Positions 45,678 to 52,679 of a DNA stretch of 64,000 nucleotides are shown piece by piece. The first letter of the stretch is position 1; each line of letters begins with the position of its first letter. A model generated the notes under the pieces. That model saw only the letters and a list, made by a program, of their open reading frames with translations. It was not told the DNA's origin and did not search any database. The position numbers and the translations under genes were made by a program. Source of the stretch: Luteimonas sp. YGD11-2 (lineage in GTDB: Bacteria; Pseudomonadota; Gammaproteobacteria; Xanthomonadales; Xanthomonadaceae); NCBI RefSeq assembly GCF_004118975.1, contig NZ_CP035376.1, positions 2,232,001 through 2,296,000 on the forward strand, written 5' to 3'.

Positions 45678-46769
45678 ATGCCGCCCTCCTCCAGCGTGCC
45701 GCTGCACGCGCCCGCCTCGATCTGCCTGCTGCGGCTGTCCGCGCTTGGCGATGTCACCCATGTGCTGCCGTTGCTGCATACGCTGCGCAGCGCATGGCCG
45801 CACGTGCCGCTGGACTGGGTCGTCGGCCGCGGTGAACAGAAGCTGCTCGACGGCCTGCCTGGCGTCACCTTCCACGTCTACGACAAGAAGAGCGGCCTCG
45901 CCGGCATGCGTGAATTGCGCCGCGGCTTCGGCGGCCCGCGCTTCGACGTGCTGTTGCAGATGCAGGTTGCCGCGCGCGCGAATCTGCTGTCGGCGTTCAT
46001 TCCGGCCAGGCGCCGCATCGGCTACGACCGTACCCGCTCGAAGGATCTGCATGGCCTGTTCGTCAACGAGCGCATTCCCGACCGCCCCGGCATCCACGTG
46101 CTCGACGCGATCGGCAGCTTCTGCGAGCCGCTGGGGCTGCAGCAGGGTGAGGTCGTCTGGAATATGCCGGTGCCTGCCGAGGCGCACGCATGGGCGGCGG
46201 CGCAATGGCCCGACGACGGCCGCCCGGCGCTGCTGATCTCGCCATGCTCCAGCCACGTGCTGCGCAACTGGCGCGCCGAGCGCTACGCCGCGGTGGCCGA
46301 CCACGCGCTCGCGCGGGGCTGGCGGGTGGTGCTGTGCGGTGGACGCAGCGCGCTGGAGCGCGACACCGCCGACGCCATCCTCGCCGCGATGCATGGGCCC
46401 GCACTCGATCTCGTCGGCAAGGACACCCTCAAGCAGTTGCCGGCGCTGCTGGCTCGCGCTGCGCTGGTGATGACCCCTGATTCCGGCCCGATGCATATCG
46501 CCAACGCGATGGGCGCGAAGGTGCTGGGCCTGCACGCCGCCAGCAACCCGGCGCGCAGCGGGCCGTACTCCGACCGGCGCTACTGCGTGGATCGCTACGA
46601 CGATGCCGCGCGGCGTTTCCTCGGCAAGCCCGCCGATGCGTTGAGGTGGGGCAGCAAGATCGAGCGCGAGGGAGTGATGGACCTGGTCACGGTTGACGAC
46701 GCCATCGCCGCGTTCGAACGCTATGTGGCCGATCGCGATGCCGGGCGAACGGGAGCCGCGGCGCGATGA
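45678..46769 (+). CDS. glycosyltransferase family 9 (heptosyltransferase-like)
   Basis: The 363-residue GT9 protein has [21 protein letters not shown] near 21, the Rossmann core, and the donor-binding motif [22 protein letters not shown] near 275. Heptosyltransferases use ADP-heptose to build the LPS inner core, and the neighbouring Kdo kinase supports that role. The acceptor position is not determined. ATG 45678 is used. GTG 45657 would add seven residues. The gene overlaps the next by ATGA (46766-46769). Confidence 0.87.
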   Translation: MPPSSSVPLHAPASICLLRLSALGDVTHVLPLLHTLRSAWPHVPLDWVVGRGEQKLLDGLPGVTFHVYDKKSGLAGMRELRRGFGGPRFDVLLQMQVAARANLLSAFIPARRRIGYDRTRSKDLHGLFVNERIPDRPGIHVLDAIGSFCEPLGLQQGEVVWNMPVPAEAHAWAAAQWPDDGRPALLISPCSSHVLRNWRAERYAAVADHALARGWRVVLCGGRSALERDTADAILAAMHGPALDLVGKDTLKQLPALLARAALVMTPDSGPMHIANAMGAKVLGLHAASNPARSGPYSDRRYCVDRYDDAARRFLGKPADALRWGSKIEREGVMDLVTVDDAIAAFERYVADRDAGRTGAAAR

Positions 46770-47149
46770 TCCGCCCGGGCCTTGCACGCCGCTTGATCCT
46801 CGCTGCCGGCTTTGCGGTCGCGTTGGCCACGTTCGCGATCGCGGACATGGACCGTCCCGATGCCGATCTCGGCCAGTGGCTGTTCCTGTCCGGGCTGGCG
46901 GTGTTCGCGTTCCTGCCCTACGGCGTGCTCGCGCTGGCGACACGTACCGGGCCGGCATGGGTGGCCCTGCTGGCGGCGCTGGCGATGTCCGGGCTGGACC
47001 TCGGCGCCCGCATCCGCGTGCGCTGGTTTCCGCAGGACGCCCAGGACGGGCTGCTGCTGATGTTCCTGCCGCTGTGGCTGCTGCCGGCCAGCCTGTTGCT
47101 GTGGATCGCGCTGGTCGCCGTGCGCGGCTGGCGCGCCCGCCAGCGCTGA
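46766..47149 (+). CDS. small integral membrane protein
   Basis: The 127-residue protein is almost all hydrophobic, with about four membrane helices (LILAAGFAVALATFAI; WLFLSGLAVFAFLPYGVLALA; ALLAALAMSGLDL; LLLMFLPLWLLPASLLLWIAL). I do not recognise a family. It overlaps the GT9 gene start-to-stop and is probably co-translated with it, so a role near the LPS core or undecaprenyl cycle is possible but unproven. Confidence 0.6.
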   Translation: MIRPGLARRLILAAGFAVALATFAIADMDRPDADLGQWLFLSGLAVFAFLPYGVLALATRTGPAWVALLAALAMSGLDLGARIRVRWFPQDAQDGLLLMFLPLWLLPASLLLWIALVAVRGWRARQR

Positions 47150-47168
47150 AGCGTGCCGCGGCGTGGCC

Positions 47169-47609
47169 TCAGCCCGCGCCGCGTGCCCCGCCGCGGTAAT
47201 CGCGGTAGGACTTCTCCTCGACGTAGCCCGAGCCGAGCAGCAGGTTGATCTCCTTCTTCACCCGCGCCCGCTCGTCGTTCTCGAGATACACACTGCGCGC
47301 AAGGCGGACGAATTCCGCGTCGAACTCGCCTGCGCGATCCTTGAGGCGGATCGCGTCCTCGATGTCCCACAGGCGCTCGTTGACCGCCTTGAGCTCCGCA
47401 CGCAGCGCCGGCAGGCCGGCGGCGCCCGCCTCGAAGCCGGGGGTGCGCGCGGGGGCGGGATGCGCCATCCACGTGCGCTCGAGCGCGGACAGTTCCTGGC
47501 GCACGTTGGCCAGCTTGGCGGGATCGGAGATCCGCTCGGCCTTGATCTGCAGGATGGCGATCTTGTCGAGCAGTTCGCCGAACGAGACGGGGACGAGGAT
47601 TTCGGACAT
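47169..47609 (-). CDS. DUF6165 family protein
   Basis: The 146-residue protein is helical and acidic/basic, with MSEILVPVSFGELLDKIAILQIKAERI, RQELSALERTW, AELKAVNERLWDIEDAIRLK and YLENDERARVKKEIN. It matches the uncharacterised DUF6165 family, often encoded near LPS or polysaccharide genes. I use ATG 47609. A TTG 47621 start is possible. A TACACT box upstream at 47639-47644 is a likely -10. Confidence 0.75.
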   Translation of the reverse strand: MSEILVPVSFGELLDKIAILQIKAERISDPAKLANVRQELSALERTWMAHPAPARTPGFEAGAAGLPALRAELKAVNERLWDIEDAIRLKDRAGEFDAEFVRLARSVYLENDERARVKKEINLLLGSGYVEEKSYRDYRGGARGAG

Positions 47610-47638
47610 CGGCACGTGCAATAAAGGCAGCGGACGCC

Positions 47639-47644
47639 AGTGTA
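47639..47644 (-). promoter_or_regulatory. -10 box for the DUF6165 gene (TACACT)
   Basis: The minus strand reads TACACT about 30 nt before ATG 47609. The -35 region is not clear. Confidence 0.35.
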
Positions 47645-47675
47645 GCGCGTCGCTCAGCGGGGCCAGCGGATTCGC

Positions 47676-47704
47676 TTGTCGGCCGCAGGACGCACCCGTA
47701 TGAT
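47676..47704 (+). promoter_or_regulatory. sigma-70 promoter of tRNA-Ser(CGA)
   Basis: TTGTCG (47676-47681), a 17-bp spacer, TATGAT (47699-47704) and a GC-rich discriminator lie 31 bp before the tRNA. It is built like the tRNA-Ser(GGA) promoter at 40498. Confidence 0.6.
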
Positions 47705-47735
47705 GTGCGGCCCGCGGCGCATGCCCCGGGCCACC

Positions 47736-47826
47736 GGAGAGGTGGCAGAGTGGTTGAATGTACCTGACTCGAAATCAGGCAGGCGTTTATAGCGCCTCGG
47801 GGGTTCGAATCCCCCCCTCTCCGCCA
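47736..47826 (+). tRNA. tRNA-Ser (CGA anticodon)
   Basis: The 91-nt class II tRNA has acceptor stem GGAGAGG with CCTCTCC, anticodon loop CTCGAAA (CGA), a long variable arm, a T-arm GGGGGTTCGAATCCCCC and an encoded CCA. It marks the switch from core to accessory DNA. tRNA-Ser 3' ends are frequent phage attachment sites, so it may be the left end of the element. Confidence 0.96.
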
Positions 47827-47851
47827 GTTATCAGCGCAAGTCGTTGAATCG

Positions 47852-47879
47852 AAAGGCCATTCTTCGGAGTGGCCTTTTT
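47852..47879 (+). terminator. intrinsic terminator after tRNA-Ser(CGA)
   Basis: AAAGGCCATTC (47852-47862) pairs over 11 bp with GAGTGGCCTTT (47867-47877) around a TTCG tetraloop, followed by more T residues. It is a strong rho-independent terminator. It ends almost at the stop codon of the minus-strand gene and can act for both. Confidence 0.8.
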
Positions 47880-47880
47880 G

Positions 47881-48267
47881 TTACCTACTCCGTTCCCACC
47901 GCGCGACGATGTCCGCGAACGGCGTCGACGCCTGCCACACCTCAGCAATCCATTCGGCCCAATCGGCGGCGGTGTCGAGCCTCACGGTGACCTGGGGGGC
48001 GGCGTTGGCTGGGATGCGCGAGCGGTCCCCTCGGCGCCCGTGCCGGGACCGCGGCGTCCACGGGATCCCTCGCACTTCGATCATGCGCTCGACGTAGCGC
48101 ATCCCCTGGCGCTGGCTCGCAGCGCGTGCCTCGAGCCGGCCGTCCTCGCCCCAGCGCGCGAGCCAGAGGCGCCCGTCCGCGTAGCAGGCGGCGATGCACA
48201 CGTAGTGGCAGTGCAGGACAGCACCGTCGTCGGATGGCACCCAGCGGCAGGTCGAAGGTAGTGGCAT
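47881..48267 (-). CDS. hypothetical accessory protein
   Basis: The protein has about 128 residues from ATG 48267 (MPLPSTCRWVPSDDGAV). I do not recognise a family. It contains VLHCHYVCIAACYADGRLWLARWG and an Arg-rich middle, and ends VWQASTPFADIVARWERSR. There is no transmembrane segment. It is the first gene after the tRNA on the element side and reads toward the tRNA. It is not an integrase. Islands of related genera often carry short genes like this one. Confidence 0.45.
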   Translation of the reverse strand: MPLPSTCRWVPSDDGAVLHCHYVCIAACYADGRLWLARWGEDGRLEARAASQRQGMRYVERMIEVRGIPWTPRSRHGRRGDRSRIPANAAPQVTVRLDTAADWAEWIAEVWQASTPFADIVARWERSR

Positions 48268-48350
48268 GCGTGCCAGCCTATGCAGGCTCGTCGCACCGGC
48301 CGCGACGCGCCCGGGCGCCGTGGCGTAGGATCGCGGCAAGGGGGATTGGC

Positions 48351-48869
48351 ATGAAGGGACTTGCAACTGCGCTACTGGCTATCGGCGCGCTCATCGCGCT
48401 GCCGGGGCTCCTTATGGACACCACGGTCGCGGCCGGCGCCAGCCGCGTTCACAACATCGGCCTCCTCTCCCGCCAAGGAAACTTGCTGGCGGTTGGGGCT
48501 TTGGTTTTCCTCTCCGGCGTCGTCCTTTGGATGATGGCGAATGCGCGCCGTCCCACCACGCCAGCGCCAACCCGCGGCGCCGATCCCGCTGCAGTGGCGG
48601 ATCTCAAAGCGCTGCTTTCGGGGAAAGGGAAGACCGGGATCGTGTTGAGCACAGAGGACGGCCGCACCGTGTTGGCGGTCGCGCCGGGTTCTGCTGCCGC
48701 TGACGCCGGGGTCCAGCCCGGGGATCGGGTGGTGCAAGTCGATGGCGTGCTCGCCGATGGCGACTACCGGGCCGTGTCCGTGCAATTGGCAGGAGAGCCA
48801 GGGTCAGTCGTCGACGTTGTCATGCGGCGCGGCGCCGACCCTATTCCCGTGCGCCTCATCCGGCGCTGA
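48351..48869 (+). CDS. PDZ-domain membrane protein
   Basis: The 172-residue protein has two membrane helices (MKGLATALLAIGALIALPGLL; LLAVGALVFLSGVVLWMMA). A linker follows and then a PDZ-like domain (GKTGIVLSTEDGRTVLAVAPGSAAADAGVQPGDRVVQVDG, with the carboxylate-binding-like loop near 98). PDZ domains bind C-terminal peptides, and the partner is not known. ATG 48351 lies behind AAGGGGG. Confidence 0.65.
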   Translation: MKGLATALLAIGALIALPGLLMDTTVAAGASRVHNIGLLSRQGNLLAVGALVFLSGVVLWMMANARRPTTPAPTRGADPAAVADLKALLSGKGKTGIVLSTEDGRTVLAVAPGSAAADAGVQPGDRVVQVDGVLADGDYRAVSVQLAGEPGSVVDVVMRRGADPIPVRLIRR

Positions 48870-49009
48870 AGCGTCAGGAGCGCCCCGGGTGCCCCGTTCT
48901 AGACCGGTCCGGCGGCGCATGCACCGGCGGATGACGGCGGGGCGCCGAGGCTTGGCCAGCCTACACGCGACTCATGCGCCGGGCACGCGGCCGGGGTTAC
49001 GCTCCGCCC

Positions 49010-49933
49010 ATGTGCTACTCCGCCCAGGTCCAAGCCGAGTACTCCAAGTTCCGCCGGGAGACCGGCGCGGACATGGACCTCGACAGCTACATCCGCATCT
49101 TCTGGTGGCAGGAGGGCAAGGACCCACGCCGTGAAAAGGTGCCGCGTGCGCTTGAACGCGACATCCTCGAGCACGGCCCTGCCGAGCTGGCCGACCTCAT
49201 CCGCCGCTGGGACGCCTGGGAGACGGACAAGCTCACGCAGGAGCTCTTCGCCCAGCGCCGGCGCGTAGCGGACGCCCAGCGCGCACTGCAGGCCAAGGAC
49301 ACGAAGAAGGCCCGCGAGGACGTGCGGATCGGCACCAACAAGGTAGAAGCCGCGCAGCGGCGCCTGGACGTGCTCAAGGGCCTGCCGAGTGACCAGGACC
49401 ACCGCATCTATCCAGGCACCTACTGCCCAGTGCTGGTGTCGGAGGGTGGCGAGCTCGTGGTGAAGCTCATGCGCTACCAGTGCCGCCCCGCCGGGAAGCC
49501 GGCCTTCTACGATCGCAAGTTCCCCGGCACCTACAACGCCAGGCGCGACAACCTCGAGGGCTTCTGGGGCGACCTGTTCGGTCGGCAGCACGGCGTCATG
49601 ATCGCGTACCGCTTCTATGAGCACGTCGAGGTCGACGGCGAAAACAAGATCCTGGAATTCGTCCCGCGCACCGGCGAGCCGATGCTGGTGGCGTGCGTGT
49701 GGTCCCGGTGGTCTGACCCGCAGGGTGCCGAGCCCGAGCTGCTCTCATTCGCCGCGGTCACGGATGACCCCGAGCCTGAGGTGGCCGCGGCTGGCCACGA
49801 CCGGACGATCATCAACATCAAGCCCGAGCACATGGACGCATGGCTCAATCCGGATCGGGCGAGCACGGAAGCGCTCTACGCAATCTTCGACGACAAACAG
49901 CGGCCCTACTATGAGCACCGGGACGCCGCATGA
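49010..49933 (+). CDS. SRAP/YedK-like SOS response-associated protein
   Basis: The 307-residue protein starts Met-Cys (MCYSAQVQ), the Cys2 that forms a covalent link to abasic sites in HMCES/YedK after Met removal. Asn and Arg in FPGTYNARRDNL near 164 and His in GHDRTIINI near 263 match the active site, and the Glu is in RFYEHVEV near 203. It shields abasic single-stranded DNA. It has an unusual helical insert (about residues 35-125, LTQELFAQRRRVADAQRALQ) compared with the compact bacterial form. Cys2 fixes the start at ATG 49010. Confidence 0.8.
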   Translation: MCYSAQVQAEYSKFRRETGADMDLDSYIRIFWWQEGKDPRREKVPRALERDILEHGPAELADLIRRWDAWETDKLTQELFAQRRRVADAQRALQAKDTKKAREDVRIGTNKVEAAQRRLDVLKGLPSDQDHRIYPGTYCPVLVSEGGELVVKLMRYQCRPAGKPAFYDRKFPGTYNARRDNLEGFWGDLFGRQHGVMIAYRFYEHVEVDGENKILEFVPRTGEPMLVACVWSRWSDPQGAEPELLSFAAVTDDPEPEVAAAGHDRTIINIKPEHMDAWLNPDRASTEALYAIFDDKQRPYYEHRDAA

Positions 49934-50005
49934 CAGCCACGTATCACGGATTTGAGAGACCGTGACAAAGCTGAGTAGACGGTTACGACTCTCCTCGCTT
50001 TGACC

Positions 50006-50034
50006 TTGTATATACAGAGTACGCGTATATACAA
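50006..50034 (+). promoter_or_regulatory. palindromic operator/promoter of the toxin-antitoxin pair
   Basis: TTGTATATAC (50006-50015) and GTATATACAA (50025-50034) are perfect inverted repeats with a 9-bp spacer, in a locally AT-rich stretch. TACAAT at 50030-50035 makes a likely -10 overlapping the right arm, with TTGTAT as -35 at 18 bp. The arrangement fits autoregulation by the ribbon-helix-helix antitoxin. Confidence 0.6.
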
Positions 50035-50051
50035 TTCGCGACCCGACAAGG

Positions 50052-50360
50052 ATGCCGCGCGTGAACTTCAAGATCTCGCCCCGGGTAAGGGCGAAGCTAG
50101 CGGATGAGAAGCACAACGTTACACCTCAGGAGGTGATCGAATGCTTCGCCAACCGAGATGGCCCTGCCTTCAGAGACGAACGCGCAGAGCACGATACTGA
50201 TCCGATGACACAGTGGTTCATCGCAGAAACTGACACCCGACGCCTCCTGAAGATCGTCTATATCGAGTATCCAGGCTTCTTTGCGATCAAGTCCGCCTAT
50301 GAGGCGAATCGCACTTGGATCGACAAGTACGAAGAGATGTGCGCCGCACACGGCGCCTAA
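50052..50360 (+). CDS. putative toxin (BrnT-like/ADP-ribosyl-hydrolase-annotated small protein)
   Basis: The 102-residue protein starts MPRVNFKISPRVRAKL and has NVTPQEVIECFANRDGPAFRDERAEHDTDPMTQWFIAETD followed by RLLKIVYIEYPGFFAIKSAYEAN. This type is commonly found before a CopG/BrnA-like gene and resembles BrnT-fold toxins in its strand order. The substrate is not known. The next gene starts 13 bp later. GC content is lower than in core genes. Confidence 0.6.
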   Translation: MPRVNFKISPRVRAKLADEKHNVTPQEVIECFANRDGPAFRDERAEHDTDPMTQWFIAETDTRRLLKIVYIEYPGFFAIKSAYEANRTWIDKYEEMCAAHGA

Positions 50361-50373
50361 TGAGGAGTAAGCA

Positions 50374-50736
50374 ATGACGAGCATCACCGAGCCAACTGGG
50401 GATAAGGCGTGCCCGTGGGATACGGGCGAGCTTGGCCTTTCGGTGGAGCACGCGCGGCCAACGACCAAGGAGCATGCGGTCGCCGTGGATGACGCGTTGG
50501 GTTTGCAACTGATCTCGATCCGCCTGCCGAAGCGGTTGATCGATGATCTGAAGCTGATCGCTGGAGATGAGGGCCTTGGCTATCAGCCGCTCATAAGGCG
50601 CGTGCTTATGCGTTTCGCTGCAGCCGAGTTCCGCTCTCGCGCTCATGAGGAACTTGTGAGCTTCAGCGAGAAGGCAGGCAGTGCCGCAGAGCCCGATGAG
50701 GGTGTCGAGCCAGCACGGCGCGCAGCTTGCGGTTGA
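50374..50736 (+). CDS. ribbon-helix-helix antitoxin (BrnA/CopG-like)
   Basis: The 120-residue protein has a central RHH-like segment GLQLISIRLPKRLIDDLKLIAG followed by GYQPLIRRVLMRFAAAEF. The N-terminal part (TGELGLSVEHARPTTKEHAVAVD) probably binds the toxin. It should neutralise the upstream protein and repress the promoter at the 50006-50034 palindrome. The C-terminal tail is unusually long and acidic for this group. Confidence 0.6.
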   Translation: MTSITEPTGDKACPWDTGELGLSVEHARPTTKEHAVAVDDALGLQLISIRLPKRLIDDLKLIAGDEGLGYQPLIRRVLMRFAAAEFRSRAHEELVSFSEKAGSAAEPDEGVEPARRAACG

Positions 50737-50795
50737 CCACCAACGAGCCCCTCAGAAGAGGGGCTCTTGCGTTAGACGGCTTCAATAAACCTGGC

Positions 50796-51305
50796 TCACC
50801 GATAACGCTTATTGCCGCCAGACGTGATGCAGTACTGCCCGCCCCGCGGGCCCGTGCAGTTGTACGACCCGGAGCACGGGCACCCCCCAGTCCACGACTG
50901 AGAGGGGACTGCCCGGGTCTGCGACACAGGCGGCGCGGCACGTCTCGCGCAACCGGGACTGCCGCAGGTGTAGCGCTCGGCGACCCATCCTTCCTCCCCA
51001 TCGGCGACGACTCGGATCCAGCCCTCCCGCCGCTCCTGGACGGCGAGCTCTGTGCCCCGGGCTGCCTTGCCCAGCACGGACCCTTCGGGGCGATCGCGGA
51101 GGTTGAGCGTCGACGCGTCCACGTAACGCGTCTCGCGTGGCACCGGTGCCGTCGAAGACAGCGCAGTCGCCGCAGGAGTGGGCGCAGTCTGGCTTGCCAC
51201 CGCGTGCGGCTCGTCGGCTCCGCCCGAGCAACGGCCAACGATCCACGCGATCGCAAGCAACAGCACCAACCCAATACCTTGGGCGCTCCCTGCGCGACCC
51301 GCCAT
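50796..51305 (-). CDS. SH3-domain protein with Cys-rich C-terminal tail
   Basis: The 169-residue protein begins with a membrane segment or signal (IGLVLLLAIAWIVGRC), a Pro/Ala/Thr-rich linker, and a bacterial SH3 domain (STLNLRDRPEGSVLGKAARGTELAVQERREGWIRVVADGEEGWVAERY). The tail has a Cys-rich segment CPCSGSYNCTGPRGGQYC and ends SGGNKRYR, a tail found on several phage- and island-encoded proteins. It likely binds cell wall material. ATG 51305 is the most likely start. Confidence 0.65.
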   Translation of the reverse strand: MAGRAGSAQGIGLVLLLAIAWIVGRCSGGADEPHAVASQTAPTPAATALSSTAPVPRETRYVDASTLNLRDRPEGSVLGKAARGTELAVQERREGWIRVVADGEEGWVAERYTCGSPGCARRAAPPVSQTRAVPSQSWTGGCPCSGSYNCTGPRGGQYCITSGGNKRYR

Positions 51306-51611
51306 CTCCGTCCCCGGTGGCTCTCCTGTCCGCATCAACGCGCGAGGCTGACCCAATCGGCCAACCCGGTGTGAGACAAGCCCTACACGCAGGGTGGAAC
51401 GTGGCTGACAGACCTGACCAGCTCGTCGCCTGACACTACGCCCGCCAATGCACGGCACTACGGCAGACGGAGAGCCGGCGATCTACGGTCCCGGAACCCT
51501 CCCCTGGGCGGACACGTCATCGCTGCCGGAACCGCAGTACTCCAACCGTGCGGGCGCCACAAGGAAGGTGCCGCTGGCTACCCCTCACGACACATCAGGA
51601 GGGAGTCGCGC
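51306..51611. other. 306 bp without a recognisable gene
   Basis: Between the SH3-protein gene and the next minus-strand gene I see only short open frames without conserved features or ribosome-binding sites, and no clear repeat or RNA structure. Confidence 0.5.
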
Positions 51612-52160
51612 CTATCCTCGGCTGAGCAGGGCTTCCACCTGTTTCCAGGCTTTGTCGATGTGAGCGTGAGCGCGCTCCAAGTGTCCTCCGAAACGCTCCC
51701 GCACATCCGCGAGACGGTCCCACTCGGCTTGGGATCGATATGCGATGACATACGTTGGCGCGAGGATGCGGGCTGCCTCGATCTCCACGATTGCTCTGCT
51801 CAGCGGCATTGCCGTTTCACCGAGGTCGCTGATCCGTAGCCGCTGTGCCTCGATGTTCGCTGGTATCAGCATAGGGTTCCGAACATCGTCCCGGTCGGTC
51901 AGGAGCTCGCTCAGTGCTTGACTACGTCGCTTTCGATGCCACTCAAGCACCTGCCTCGACCGCCGCTCCCATTCCTCCAAATCAGCTCGAATGGACAGGG
52001 CGACCGCAAAAGCGCGGGCGTCGGCATCCCTACGTCGCCAGCGTGAGTCGCGCAGGGCTATTCCGAGCGCCAGAAGAACCGCGCCTATCGTGCCCGCTCC
52101 CACTAACAGCTCGCTCCAGCCGCCAGCACCTTGTGTAAAAACCAACGTTGAAAATGTCAC
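51612..52160 (-). CDS. membrane-anchored helical protein, unknown
   Basis: The protein has about 182 residues from GTG 52160. One N-terminal membrane segment (WSELLVGAGTIGAVLLALGIAL) is followed by a long charged helical region (WERRSRQVLEWHRKRRSQALSELL; RAIVEIEAARILAPTYVIAYRSQAEWDRLADV). I do not recognise a family. The GTG start is inferred because longer forms run into the divergent gene at 52338. Confidence 0.5.
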   Translation of the reverse strand: MTFSTLVFTQGAGGWSELLVGAGTIGAVLLALGIALRDSRWRRRDADARAFAVALSIRADLEEWERRSRQVLEWHRKRRSQALSELLTDRDDVRNPMLIPANIEAQRLRISDLGETAMPLSRAIVEIEAARILAPTYVIAYRSQAEWDRLADVRERFGGHLERAHAHIDKAWKQVEALLSRG

Positions 52161-52337
52161 CGCAGGCTCGCTGCCCGTGCAGATGTGCGGAGGGTCGCAT
52201 AATGGGCGAGCAGCGCGCAGTCGTGGCGCCCGCCACGCAGGTCGCCCGGAGAGTCGCATGGGCCAAGGTCGGCTGGCAGGCCCAATGTGGACTGCACCAC
52301 GAGCGCACGATGGGTGCGTGACCCAAGGAGCAACATC

Positions 52338-52679
52338 ATGGACGTGAGAACTGACTACGACAGCGCGATCGAGATCTATCGCGAATGGCTCGTTGAAGGT
52401 CGTGACGCGGTCGACCTGCTGAACACCGTCGACAAGAAGCTGTTCGACCTCGCGCACCACTTGGCGATAGCGCACCGCAACCTCGCGGAGAATCGGGCCG
52501 AGCTCCATAGCCTGTTTGCTTGGCGAGGTGAACGAAACCGCCAGAACATCGCGCGAAGCTCAGAGGCCATTGAGGCGCTGCTGAGCGTTCGCGATGAGCT
52601 GTTCGACCTCCGGTTCCATGTGCTGAAGCGGATCGAGACCCTCGGCCAACTGCAGCGGGTCACTGCGGCAGCGTATTGA
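52338..52679 (+). CDS. helical hypothetical protein
   Basis: The 113-residue protein (MDVRTDYDSAIEIYREWL) is predicted all-helical, with NRQNIARSSEAIEALLSVRDELFDLRFHVLKRI. ATG 52338 sits behind AAGGAGCAACATC, a good ribosome-binding site. No family is recognised. Its 3' end overlaps the end of the 712-aa ejection-type gene by 20 bp tail-to-tail. Confidence 0.5.
   Translation: MDVRTDYDSAIEIYREWLVEGRDAVDLLNTVDKKLFDLAHHLAIAHRNLAENRAELHSLFAWRGERNRQNIARSSEAIEALLSVRDELFDLRFHVLKRIETLGQLQRVTAAAY

Noticed and set aside
51448..51663. A 71-codon plus-strand frame in the gap after the SH3 gene
   Set aside because: There is no ribosome-binding site or family resemblance, and its end overlaps the 182-aa gene. 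It is too weak to list as a gene.
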